Shown: positions 24,430-32,086 of the stretch, in pieces
Position numbering within the stretch: the stretch's first letter is position 1
Layout of the letters: each line of letters opens with the position of its first letter
Notes under the pieces: generated by a model
Databases searched by the model: none
What the model saw: the letters and a program-made list of their open reading frames with translations, nothing else
Told to the model about the DNA's origin: nothing
NCBI GenBank assembly: GCA_903918885.1
Contig: CAIXFY010000051.1
Span: 1-35,481, forward strand
Direction: 5' to 3'
Source of the DNA: an uncultured Verrucomicrobia subdivision 3 bacterium
GTDB taxonomy: Bacteria > Verrucomicrobiota > Verrucomicrobiia > Limisphaerales > UBA11358
Length of the DNA: 35,481 bases
Translations under genes and position numbers: made by a program

Positions 24430-25272
24430 TCAAACCGTTTTAGAAGAGTCGTTCGGCGGCCCATCTTTTGCGCGGTTCAACTCCTCGATTTCGCGCATCA
24501 TTTTTTCCGCCGCTTCCTGCGACAGGCTGTGGGAAACAGAAATGCCGAACTGGCGTTTGAGGTATTCATCCAATCGCAGCCACTGGCCCTGAAATTTCAC
24601 CTGTCCGGTCCACGCGCAAACGGTGACAAACTCCTGAAGTTTTTCTAGCCGCAACATGATCACCACCACCATGGCCAGCGCGAGCGCCACCGCGATAATC
24701 AGAACCAGCGACATGACCTGTGTGTAAACAACATCGGACTCGGCACGCTGCTGCTGCTCGCTCAAGGCGTGCTCCTGTTCTTCGTGGGCTTGGAATAAAA
24801 TCCGCCGGATGTGTTCCAGCTTTATTTTCCCGCGCTCCGTCATCGCCAGCACCGAACTGTTGGTCGAATTCAAGCCGGCAAAAGCCACGGCCGACGGATC
24901 GAAGACCAGTTCGTCGTTCACCGTCTTTTCCAGCAGCGCCAAGTTGGCCTGCTGCGACGAAATCCCGCGCGTCTCCTTCTTCAATTCCGCAAGGTCTTCG
25001 CGGATGGCTTGCATGGAACGCTGGTAGGGTTCGAGGTAATCCCGCCGGCCCGTCAAAAAATAGCCGCGCTGATTGGCCTCGGCATCCACGATATGCGACT
25101 GGGTCTGCTCAAACAAATCCAGCACCTTGTAGGTGTGCATGACCCAGTTGAAGGAATTGCTGAACTGCCCGCCCGTCTGATGCACCAACCAAGTCATCGC
25201 AATCAGCGCCACCATCGGCAGCGACAGGCCAAACCAGAACAGTAGTTTCTTGGTTTTCTGCGTCGGCATCAT
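24430..25272 (-). CDS. CHASE3-domain membrane protein with C-terminal CAW-type motif, no kinase domain
   Basis: A 280-residue protein. Membrane helix 1 (about 9-30) is followed by a periplasmic helical CHASE3-like domain (about 38-178, including IVDAEANQRGYFLTGRRDYL), then helix 2 (about 186-207). The cytoplasmic tail has CAWTGQVKFQGQWLRLDEYL (219-238), then SHS (247-249). That tail resembles the CASCKKIR...W..LEEY...SHG motif seen at the end of many signalling proteins, with its later cysteines missing. There is no histidine kinase, HAMP, GGDEF or methyl-accepting region, so it is a sensor without an output of its own. It lies between gatA and gatB on the same strand. Either of two adjacent ATGs could start it. 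Confidence 0.85.
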   Translation of the reverse strand: MMPTQKTKKLLFWFGLSLPMVALIAMTWLVHQTGGQFSNSFNWVMHTYKVLDLFEQTQSHIVDAEANQRGYFLTGRRDYLEPYQRSMQAIREDLAELKKETRGISSQQANLALLEKTVNDELVFDPSAVAFAGLNSTNSSVLAMTERGKIKLEHIRRILFQAHEEQEHALSEQQQRAESDVVYTQVMSLVLIIAVALALAMVVVIMLRLEKLQEFVTVCAWTGQVKFQGQWLRLDEYLKRQFGISVSHSLSQEAAEKMMREIEELNRAKDGPPNDSSKTV

Positions 25273-25297
25273 TTGTCTAAAACTAATACAGCTCCGC

Positions 25298-26752
25298 TTA
25301 AATTGCAGCTTTTTCTTTTTGCCACGGCGAATTTTGCTCGTAAGCGTGGGCGATTTTTAAAAGCGATTCTTCGCCAAACGGCTTGCCCAGCAACTGCAAA
25401 CCGATGGGGAGCTTCGGATTTTTCGTGAAACCGCACGGCACGCTGATTCCGGGAATGCCCGCGAGGTTGCAAGAAATCGTGAAGATGTCGCTCAAATACA
25501 TCTGCAGCGGATCATCCGACTTTTCGCCCGCCTTGAACGCCGCCGTCGGCGTGGTCGGGGTAACGATGGCATCCACCTTTTCAAACGCCTTGAGAAAATC
25601 GTTGCGGATAAGCGTGCGCACTTTTTGCGCGTGCAAATAATAAGCATCGTGATAGCCGCTGCTCAAAACATAGGTTCCCAAAATAATTCTCCGCTTCACC
25701 TCCGGCCCGAAACCCGCACCCCGCGTTTTAGCGTAAAGTTCAATCGGATCGTTGCCCTCAACTCGCGCGCCGTAGCGAATGCCGTCGAACCGCGCCAGAT
25801 TCGCCGACGCCTCGGCGGTGGCGATGATGTAATAAGTCGCCACGGCGTAATCCGTGTGCGGCAGCGAAATTTCCACAATCTCCGCGCCGAGTTCGGAATA
25901 TTTTTTCACGGCGGCGTCCACGGCGGCTTTCACTTCCGCGTCGAGACCGCCAATCATGTATTCCTTCGGCAAACCAAGCTTCACGCCGCGAATGTCACCC
26001 GTCAGCGCCTTCGTGTAATCGGGAACCGGCTGCGGCACGCTCGTCGAATCACGCGGATCAACCCCGCTCATCGTGCCGAGCAAAATCGCTGCATCGCGCA
26101 CATCCTTCGTGAACGGCCCGATTTGATCCAGCGAACTCGCAAACGCCACGAGTCCGTAGCGCGAAATCCGTCCGTAAGTCGGCTTGAGGCCAACGCAACC
26201 GCACAGCGCCGCCGGCTGGCGAATCGAACCGCCGGTGTCCGAGCCGAGCGACGCAATGCACTCGTCCGCCGCCACCGCCGCCGCCGAGCCGCCGGACGAA
26301 CCGCCGGGAATCCGCGTCAGGTCCCACGGATTGCGCGTGAGGCCGAACGCGGAATTTTCCGTCGAGCTGCCCATCGCAAATTCGTCCATGTTCAGCCGAC
26401 CAAACACAATCGCGCCCGCCGCCTTGAGTTTTTCAATCACCGTCGCGTCATAAGTCGAAGTGAAGTTGCCAAGAATTTTTGAAGCGCAGTTCAGCGGCTG
26501 ATTTTTGACGGCCAACACGTCCTTCACCGCGATTGGCACGCCCAACAGGAAGTTTTTTTCACCGGCAGCAATTCGCTTGTCCGCCGCGTCCGCCTGCGCG
26601 AGCGCATCGGCGGCGTCGAAACTCAAGAACGCATGGATTTTTCCATCCACCCGCGCAATTTGGTCAAGGCACGCTTGTGTCGCCGCGCGCGCAGAAACTT
26701 CGCGTTTGGCAAGCTTCGCCGTTAGTTCGGAAATCGTGAGCTGATTCAACAT
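25298..26752 (-). CDS. gatA: Aspartyl/glutamyl-tRNA(Asn/Gln) amidotransferase subunit A
   Basis: A 484-residue amidase subunit of GatCAB that releases ammonia from glutamine. It has an amidase-signature fold with the Ser-cisSer-Lys triad: K77 in [10 protein letters not shown], cis-Ser152 in [16 protein letters not shown], and nucleophile S176 in [36 protein letters not shown] follows as expected. Length is normal. It lies 9 bp behind gatC in the same orientation and 25 bp before the CHASE3 gene. Confidence 0.97.
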   Translation of the reverse strand: MLNQLTISELTAKLAKREVSARAATQACLDQIARVDGKIHAFLSFDAADALAQADAADKRIAAGEKNFLLGVPIAVKDVLAVKNQPLNCASKILGNFTSTYDATVIEKLKAAGAIVFGRLNMDEFAMGSSTENSAFGLTRNPWDLTRIPGGSSGGSAAAVAADECIASLGSDTGGSIRQPAALCGCVGLKPTYGRISRYGLVAFASSLDQIGPFTKDVRDAAILLGTMSGVDPRDSTSVPQPVPDYTKALTGDIRGVKLGLPKEYMIGGLDAEVKAAVDAAVKKYSELGAEIVEISLPHTDYAVATYYIIATAEASANLARFDGIRYGARVEGNDPIELYAKTRGAGFGPEVKRRIILGTYVLSSGYHDAYYLHAQKVRTLIRNDFLKAFEKVDAIVTPTTPTAAFKAGEKSDDPLQMYLSDIFTISCNLAGIPGISVPCGFTKNPKLPIGLQLLGKPFGEESLLKIAHAYEQNSPWQKEKAAI

Positions 26753-26761
26753 GGGAGAAAT

Positions 26762-27049
26762 TTACTCGACGACTTTGGGGACGATGAACAGTCCGCCAGC
26801 CTGACGCGGCGCATTGCGGAGCGCGTCTTCGTGCGGGAGCGACGGACGGATTTCGTCGGTGCGGGTGATGTTGACCATCGGCACCGCGTGCGCGGTCGGC
26901 TCGACGCCGGACACGTCGAGTTCACGCAATTTTTCGATGTAGCCAAGAATGCTGCCAAGTTGCGCGCCGAGTTGTTTTTCCTCGTCGGGCGTGAGCGCGA
27001 GCCGCGCAAGGTTCGCGACGTATTTCACATCAATTTCAGCCGATGCCAT
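26762..27049 (-). CDS. gatC: Aspartyl/glutamyl-tRNA(Asn/Gln) amidotransferase subunit C
   Basis: A 95-residue small subunit that wraps between GatA and GatB and stabilises the complex. It begins MASAEIDVKYVANLARLALT and has the GatC pattern LGSILGYIEKLRELDVSGVEP. The C-terminal LPHEDALRNAPRQAGGLFIV is also typical. The frame is open further upstream, but that part crosses a non-coding repeat, so ATG 27049 is chosen. It is the first gene of the gatC-gatA pair. Confidence 0.96.
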   Translation of the reverse strand: MASAEIDVKYVANLARLALTPDEEKQLGAQLGSILGYIEKLRELDVSGVEPTAHAVPMVNITRTDEIRPSLPHEDALRNAPRQAGGLFIVPKVVE

Positions 27050-27054
27050 GCGGG

Positions 27055-27092
27055 AAGTTTCAAGTTTCAGGTCGCAAGTTTCAAGTTGAAAC
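27055..27092. repeat. Short tandem/palindromic repeat in the gatC leader
   Basis: AAGTTTCAAGTT occurs exactly twice (27055-27066 and 27076-27087), with a third partial AAGTTTCAG between them. The end GTTTCAAGTTGAAAC is an almost perfect palindrome. The block starts 6 bp upstream of the gatC ATG. It is non-coding. Confidence 0.6.
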
Positions 27093-27137
27093 CAAGTGGG
27101 ACGAAAACTCGAAGCCCAAACCGAAGACCAAAGGATT

Positions 27138-27434
27138 TTATTCCTCGTCAAACTTACGCTGCACGAGCGCCTCGAGTTCGGCGATGGCGGCCTCGGCATC
27201 CGCACCGCGCGCGTGCAAAGTCACTTTGCTACCGGGGCCGGCGGCGAGCATCATCAGACCCATGATGCTCTTGCCGTTGATTTTTTCGCCGTCCTTTTCC
27301 ACAAAGATATCGCAGCCGAAACGGTTCGCCGTTTTGACGAACATGGCCGCTGGCCGGGCGTGAATGCCCGACTTGTTAAGCACAACCAGTTCCTTAATCA
27401 GAAACTCGGCGTCACTGGCTTTTTTGGCGCTCAT
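27138..27434 (-). CDS. ptsH: HPr-family phosphocarrier protein
   Basis: A 98-residue HPr. The active-site His is H25 in SGIHARPAAMFV, and the regulatory Ser is S56 in INGKSIMGLMMLAAG. Their spacing of 31 matches H15/S46 of classical HPr. An N-terminal extension of about 10 residues precedes the domain. ATG 27434 is preferred over TTG 27452. With both sites intact and hprK 57 bp upstream, it can be phosphorylated on Ser by HprK and probably on His by an Enzyme I encoded elsewhere. No sugar permease lies in the window, so a regulatory role is likely. Confidence 0.93.
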   Translation of the reverse strand: MSAKKASDAEFLIKELVVLNKSGIHARPAAMFVKTANRFGCDIFVEKDGEKINGKSIMGLMMLAAGPGSKVTLHARGADAEAAIAELEALVQRKFDEE

Positions 27435-27491
27435 CGGTTTTGTCACGGGCAAAGTAATGCGGGTGGTTGATTTTCGCCACTAAAAAACCAA

Positions 27492-28457
27492 TCAGTCTTC
27501 CGCCTTGATGGGAGCCGGAGCGGCGGGGTTCATTTGGGCGAGCAGGCGATTGTTCAAGTTTTCGGCCGCATTAAAACCAGATTTGCGGAGCTTGGTTTGA
27601 AACGCCGCCACTTCGATGAGCCGCGCAATATCGCGGCCGGGGCGCACCGGAATAACGACATGCGGAATGTCCACGTCGAGCACTTTGACGAATTCCTGTT
27701 CCATGCCCAACCGATCCACATCGTCAACTTTGTTCCAAGCTTTTAATGTAACAATAAGGTCAAGCGTCTTTTCCTTGCGGATGGCGCGGACGCCGAACAT
27801 CTGCGCGACGTTGATGATGCCAATGCCCCGCACCTCCATGTGGTCGCGCGTCAATTCAGAACTCGTGCACAACACCTCGCGCCCATCCACCAGCACACCG
27901 CGCACGACATCGTCAGCCACTAGGCTATAACCGCGCTCGATCAACGCCAGCACCGCTTCGCTTTTGCCGATGCCACTTTCGCCTTTAATGATGACGCCCA
28001 CGCCGAGAATATCCACCATGCAACCGTGTTCGGAAACGCGCGGCGCAAACATCATTTCCAGTTCCAGTGTCGCCTTGTTGATGAATTTCATCGTCACCAT
28101 CGGCGATTGAAAGACTGGCACGCCCGCCTCAGCGGCGGCAGCCAGAAATTCCTTATCCGGCTTGAGCGAACGGCTGAAAACCACGCAGGGAATCTTGTAG
28201 GCAAACAGGTAGGCGTAGCGCGCCACGCGTTCCTCGCTCCGCAGCGAACGCAGATAAAAAACCTCCGCGTGGCCCATCACCTGCATGCGCTTGTAGGCGA
28301 AATAACGCGTGAACCCGCTCAGCGCGAGGCCAGGCCGGTTGACCGTCGGCTCGCGAATGACGCGGTCAAATCCGACCTCGTCGGTGATGAGGCGCATCTC
28401 CAGCGATTTGCCGTGCTCTTTATAAAATTGTCCGACGGTAACTTGCTGGCGTTCCAT
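27492..28457 (-). CDS. hprK: HPr kinase/phosphorylase
   Basis: A 321-residue bifunctional enzyme that phosphorylates and dephosphorylates HPr on Ser in response to metabolic state. The N-terminal domain (about 1-130) is followed by the P-loop GESGIGKS (159-166), SLVADDVV (178-185) and the family signature around RGIGIINVAQMFGVRAI (about 211-227). All expected motifs are present. It starts 4 bp after lptB in the same direction. In many proteobacteria this region also carries rpoN and hpf, which are missing here. Confidence 0.96.
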   Translation of the reverse strand: MERQQVTVGQFYKEHGKSLEMRLITDEVGFDRVIREPTVNRPGLALSGFTRYFAYKRMQVMGHAEVFYLRSLRSEERVARYAYLFAYKIPCVVFSRSLKPDKEFLAAAAEAGVPVFQSPMVTMKFINKATLELEMMFAPRVSEHGCMVDILGVGVIIKGESGIGKSEAVLALIERGYSLVADDVVRGVLVDGREVLCTSSELTRDHMEVRGIGIINVAQMFGVRAIRKEKTLDLIVTLKAWNKVDDVDRLGMEQEFVKVLDVDIPHVVIPVRPGRDIARLIEVAAFQTKLRKSGFNAAENLNNRLLAQMNPAAPAPIKAED

Positions 28458-28461
28458 AAGT

Positions 28462-29202
28462 TCAAAGGTTGAATTCCGGTCCCAGATAAATTTCGCGCGC
28501 CTTCGGGTCGTTCGCCAGAAATTCCGCGCTGCCCGCCACTAGCACCTGTCCTTTGTGGATGATGTAGCCGCGGTCAATCAGCTTCAGCGTCTCGCGCACA
28601 TTGTGGTCGGTAATCAAAATGCCAAGGCCGCGCTCTTTGAGCCGGCGCACAATCTTTTGCACTTCGTAAACTGCAATCGGGTCAATGCCGCTGAACGGCT
28701 CGTCGAGCAGCAGCAATTTCGGACTCGTGACGAGGGCGCGCGTGATTTCCAACCGCCGCTTTTCGCCGCCGCTCAACTGATACGCCTTGCTCTTGCGAAT
28801 GGGCGTCAAATCCAGTTCCTCCAAAAGATAATTCAAACGCACCGCCCGTTCATCGCGGGACAACTTGCACGTTTCCAGAATCGCCAGAATATTTTCCTCC
28901 ACCGTCAGCTTGCGGAACACCGACGGCTCCTGCGTGAGATAGCCAATGCCGAGCCGCGCACGCCGGTGCATCGGCAGGCCGGTAATTTCCTGCCCCTGAA
29001 AACTGACGCTGCCCTCGTCCGGCTTCACCACACCAACGACCATGTTGAACGTCGTCGTCTTGCCCGCGCCGTTCGGGCCGAGCAGCCCCACGATTTCACC
29101 CGCGCCGACACTGACCGAAACGCCGTTGACCACGCGTCGGCCGCGATATTCCTTCGCCAGATTTTCCGTGGCGAGCAAAAGATTATTGGCGGCTGTTTCC
29201 AT
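28462..29202 (-). CDS. lptB: LPS export ABC transporter ATPase LptB
   Basis: A 246-residue cytoplasmic ATPase that powers LPS extraction by LptFG. Walker A GPNGAGKTT is at 42-50, the Q-loop QEPSVFRKLTVEENI starts at 91, the ABC signature LSGGE is at 143-147, Walker B LLLLDEP at 163-169, and the H-loop His is at 200. The QEPSVFRKLTV motif is characteristic of LptB. It begins one base after the lptA stop codon, so translation is likely coupled. The permease genes lptF and lptG are not in the window. Confidence 0.97.
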   Translation of the reverse strand: METAANNLLLATENLAKEYRGRRVVNGVSVSVGAGEIVGLLGPNGAGKTTTFNMVVGVVKPDEGSVSFQGQEITGLPMHRRARLGIGYLTQEPSVFRKLTVEENILAILETCKLSRDERAVRLNYLLEELDLTPIRKSKAYQLSGGEKRRLEITRALVTSPKLLLLDEPFSGIDPIAVYEVQKIVRRLKERGLGILITDHNVRETLKLIDRGYIIHKGQVLVAGSAEFLANDPKAREIYLGPEFNL

Positions 29203-29203
29203 T

Positions 29204-29737
29204 TCAGAAAAGTTTTACCGGCAAACCGTTGGTGGTGTTGCCGGGGGCTTCGCGGGAAATCATCTTCGGCGCGATGAACGTGAACTTGTTGTGCGCGCGA
29301 TCCCAAATCATCGGCTCGCTTTCAATCGTGCTCTGCGCCGTCTCCACTTTTGGGCTGCCGGTGAAAGTCACCGTCTCGTTCGTCACCGCATTTTCAATCT
29401 TGTAGGCGTAAACCGCCTTCGCCGCCGTGACGTGGTAAGTCTGACCTTTGCCATCGTTGAAATCGATTACCACGTTCGTGTCCGCCACGACGTTGCTCAA
29501 ATGCGCGCCCGCCGTCGGCAGATCCACCAACAGCGTGCCGCAGGTCAACTTCAACTCTGGATGCTCCACCCGCACGTGACCGCGGTAAACCGCCTGATGC
29601 GTGTTCAAATCAAAATCCGCCGCGTCGGAATTGATTTCCGTCGCCGCGCGCGCGGCGGCCGGCACGACGGCCGGATTGGTCTGCGCAGCCGCCCAACTGC
29701 TGCTCGCAATCAAAAATAAAAAAACGCTTTTTTTCAT
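29204..29737 (-). CDS. lptA: LptA/OstA-like periplasmic LPS bridge protein
   Basis: A 177-residue exported protein with a signal peptide (about 1-18) and a beta-jellyroll LptA/OstA domain. TEINSDAADFDLNTHQAVYR is the usual first strand pair, followed by GHVRVEHPELKLTCGTLLVD. It would form the periplasmic bridge between LptC and the outer membrane. A 4-bp ATGA overlap with lptC and 1-bp spacing to lptB support a single operon. Confidence 0.88.
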   Translation of the reverse strand: MKKSVFLFLIASSSWAAAQTNPAVVPAAARAATEINSDAADFDLNTHQAVYRGHVRVEHPELKLTCGTLLVDLPTAGAHLSNVVADTNVVIDFNDGKGQTYHVTAAKAVYAYKIENAVTNETVTFTGSPKVETAQSTIESEPMIWDRAHNKFTFIAPKMISREAPGNTTNGLPVKLF

Positions 29738-30231
29738 AAGGCATTCGCCCCCATCAGCGGCACGTCAATCATCGTCCGCACCCGGTTGGAAATGGTGAGC
29801 GAGGACGCGCTTTGCCGCCACAAAAATCCTTCGCCCGCGACGCGGAACCGCCCGTCGCCCGTCTGCAATTCGAGCGCCCCCGCCGAGTTCGCCACGCCGT
29901 CCAGCGGCGCGTAGGTGCATTGCGGCGCGCGCACGATCACTTCCGGCTTGCCGGCTTCATTGAATGTCTCAACCTTCAATTTTTTAACGTCCAGCAAGCC
30001 GCCGGGTAGCGGCGAAGCCTCCGCGCCGGACAACCGCAATTTGACCTGCTGCTCGTGCGGCGGTTCAAAATACGATTCCGAAGTGAAATCCGTCGCGTGG
30101 CCGACCGGCGTTTGCTGCGCGACGCCAGCCAAGGCTCCCATCAAAACCGCGCAAGCCGTAAAGCCAACGCAAGCCCATTTCCTTTCGCGTGGCTCGCGTA
30201 TTTCGTGGTTTAATTTTTTGAGGAACCTCAT
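29734..30231 (-). CDS. lptC: LptC-like LPS transport anchor protein
   Basis: A 165-residue protein with one N-terminal membrane helix (about 21-38) and a periplasmic beta-rich domain (VKKLKVETFNEAGKPEVIVR). It has the size and position of LptC between kdsC and lptA. ATG 30231 overlaps the kdsC stop as ATGA, fixing the start. Residues 7-17 (LNHEIREPRER) are encoded by a stretch that resembles a dispersed intergenic repeat, unusual for coding sequence. Family identity is judged from order and layout more than from sequence. Confidence 0.8.
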   Translation of the reverse strand: MRFLKKLNHEIREPRERKWACVGFTACAVLMGALAGVAQQTPVGHATDFTSESYFEPPHEQQVKLRLSGAEASPLPGGLLDVKKLKVETFNEAGKPEVIVRAPQCTYAPLDGVANSAGALELQTGDGRFRVAGEGFLWRQSASSLTISNRVRTMIDVPLMGANAL

Positions 30232-30770
30232 TCGGAATAATTTTTCACGAACGGTTGCCATTTGCCCTGCGCCCGCAAAATCTGTTCAATCGCCTCGCGC
30301 ACCGCGCCGCGACCGCCCACCGCTTCCGTCGTGAAATGCGCCGCCGCTTTGGCCTCCGGCACCGCGTCGCCCACCGCTACGGAGAGTCCGGCGCGCGTCA
30401 GCGGCCCGAGGTCAATGATGTCATCGCCGACAAAACAGACATCGCGCCAGTTCAGTTTTTGTTCTGCCAGCAATTTTTCAATCGCGCCCGTTTTGCTGAT
30501 GTTGTCGCCTTGTTGCACGAGGAAATCAATCTTCAATTCATCCGCGCGCAATTTGGTCGCCAGCGATGGCCGCGCCGAAACCCAGCCGACTTTCAATCCC
30601 GCGCGCCGCGCCAAAACCAAGCCGAGGCCGTCGCGGATGTTGAAGCGTTTGAACTCGCGCTCGCCGCCGATGAAAATCGAGCCGTCGGTCAGCACGCCGT
30701 CCACGTCGCACAAAAACAGTTTGATGCGCGCGGCGCGCTGGCGGATGGCGGTGGAGATTTTTGCGGGCAT
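30228..30770 (-). CDS. kdsC: 3-deoxy-D-manno-octulosonate 8-phosphate phosphatase
   Basis: A 180-residue HAD-superfamily C0 phosphatase that converts Kdo-8-phosphate to Kdo. The catalytic motif is FLCDVDGVLTDG (19-30) with Asp22 and Asp24, followed by IFIGGEREFKRFNIRDGLGL. The second conserved region is VCFVGDDIIDLGPLTRAGLS. There is no cap domain, as expected for the tetrameric KdsC. The 4-bp overlap with lptC places it in the LPS operon. Confidence 0.96.
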   Translation of the reverse strand: MPAKISTAIRQRAARIKLFLCDVDGVLTDGSIFIGGEREFKRFNIRDGLGLVLARRAGLKVGWVSARPSLATKLRADELKIDFLVQQGDNISKTGAIEKLLAEQKLNWRDVCFVGDDIIDLGPLTRAGLSVAVGDAVPEAKAAAHFTTEAVGGRGAVREAIEQILRAQGKWQPFVKNYSE

Positions 30771-30794
30771 GGAATTAAAAAATGGAAAGCTGGA

Positions 30795-31235
30795 TTAATC
30801 AGGTTTGTTTTCCGTTTCTTCCTTATTTTCGAAAAAATAATAGGCGTCCAAATCAACCGTCATGCCGCAATCTGCCAAACGCTGGACAATGTTCGGCTCA
30901 AGCCGAAACCCCGGATTATATTCATTGTAATATCCTACACATTGCATCCGAATAAAAAACTGTCGCGCAATTTCTCGAAACACTGCCTCGCGTCCGCGAA
31001 TTTGGTCAAGCACATCAATTAAATGAAGCTCGACCTCTTTCAAATGCGAAAGCCGACTTTTGAGACGCCAAGCACTAAATTTGCGTGGAAGACGAACCGG
31101 CGGCACAATGTCGCCAACCTGCCAAGCCTCTGTCGGCTGCAAACCAATTCGCTTGGTAAGCTCGTCAATCGAACATGAAAATTCATCAACACTTAAATAA
31201 GCGTATGCCGTATTTTTTTCTGACGTTTCTTTCAT
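30795..31235 (-). CDS. DUF4279-like protein
   Basis: A 146-residue soluble protein. AYAYLSVDEFSCSIDELTKR, then LQPTEAWQVGD and AWRLKSRL, resemble the DUF4279 pattern, a family of small proteins often found singly or with toxin-immunity loci. Its function is unknown. It is AT-richer than its neighbours and overlaps the end of kdsA by 4 bp. It has been inserted between the two Kdo-synthesis genes, but no toxin partner is seen. Confidence 0.78.
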   Translation of the reverse strand: MKETSEKNTAYAYLSVDEFSCSIDELTKRIGLQPTEAWQVGDIVPPVRLPRKFSAWRLKSRLSHLKEVELHLIDVLDQIRGREAVFREIARQFFIRMQCVGYYNEYNPGFRLEPNIVQRLADCGMTVDLDAYYFFENKEETENKPD

Positions 31236-32086
31236 TTCACCGCTTCGTAAATTTTCAGCAGCGAGCGCAGCACCGTGGCCATTTCGGCGAGCGGAATCAT
31301 GTTCGGACCGTCGCTCATGGCTTTGTCCGGCTGCGGATGGGTCTCGATGAACAGGCCGTTCGCGCCGACGGCGAGCGCGGCCTTCGCCAGCACCGGCGCA
31401 AATTCGCGCTGGCCAGTGGTCTTGTCGCCGCCGCCGCCGGGCTGCTGCACGGAATGCGTGGCGTCGAACACAACGGGGAAGCCGAAGCTTTTCATCACGG
31501 GAATCGAGCGCATGTCGGCGACGAGATTATTGTAGCCAAAGGTCGTGCCGCGTTCGGTCAGGAGAATTTTTTTGCCGCCGGCGAGCCGCGCTTTTTCGGC
31601 GACGCGCCCCATTTCCTGCGGCGAAAGGAACTGGCCTTTCTTGATGTTCACGATTTTGCCGGTGGCCACGGCGGCTTCGATCAAATCCGTCTGGCGGCAA
31701 AGGAACGCTGGAATCTGCAAGATGTCCACGACTTCGCCGGCGAGCCGCGCCTGTTCCTCGGTGTGGATGTCGGTGACGACGGGCACGCCGAATTCCTCGC
31801 GGATTTTCGCGAGCACCTTCAATCCGTCCGCGATGCCCGGCCCGCGAAAGGCTTTTCCTGAAGTGCGGTTCGCCTTGTCGAAGCTGGCCTTGAAAACATA
31901 GTAGATGCCGAGCTGTTTGCAGGTCTTCACCAGCGACGCGGCGACGGTGCGGCAGAGTTTTTCGTTTTCAATCACGCACGGCCCGGCGAGGAGAAACAGC
32001 CGGCGCGGCGAATTGAGATTTTTCCAGATGGAATCGGAATTGAGCACGCGGAAGTTATAGCCGCCGACGCGATTCAGGCAATTCAA
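31232..32086 (-). CDS. kdsA: 3-deoxy-8-phosphooctulonate synthase
   Basis: A 284-residue cytoplasmic enzyme that condenses arabinose-5-phosphate and phosphoenolpyruvate to Kdo-8-phosphate. Family motifs include LLAGPCVIENEKL (about 32-44), YVFKASFDKANRTSGKAFRG, VVTDIHTEEQA, LQIPAFLCRQTDLIEA and LFIETHPQPDKAMSDGPNMI. The start is a TTG overlapping the glgC stop. No ATG or GTG lies close downstream, so the coupled TTG start is plausible but not certain. It is followed by a DUF4279 gene, then kdsC. Confidence 0.96.
   Translation of the reverse strand: MNCLNRVGGYNFRVLNSDSIWKNLNSPRRLFLLAGPCVIENEKLCRTVAASLVKTCKQLGIYYVFKASFDKANRTSGKAFRGPGIADGLKVLAKIREEFGVPVVTDIHTEEQARLAGEVVDILQIPAFLCRQTDLIEAAVATGKIVNIKKGQFLSPQEMGRVAEKARLAGGKKILLTERGTTFGYNNLVADMRSIPVMKSFGFPVVFDATHSVQQPGGGGDKTTGQREFAPVLAKAALAVGANGLFIETHPQPDKAMSDGPNMIPLAEMATVLRSLLKIYEAVK

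Noticed and set aside
27050-27205. Extended gatC frame of 52 extra codons
   Set aside because: It crosses the direct-repeat block and overlaps the end of the HPr gene; the ATG at 27049 gives standard GatC length.
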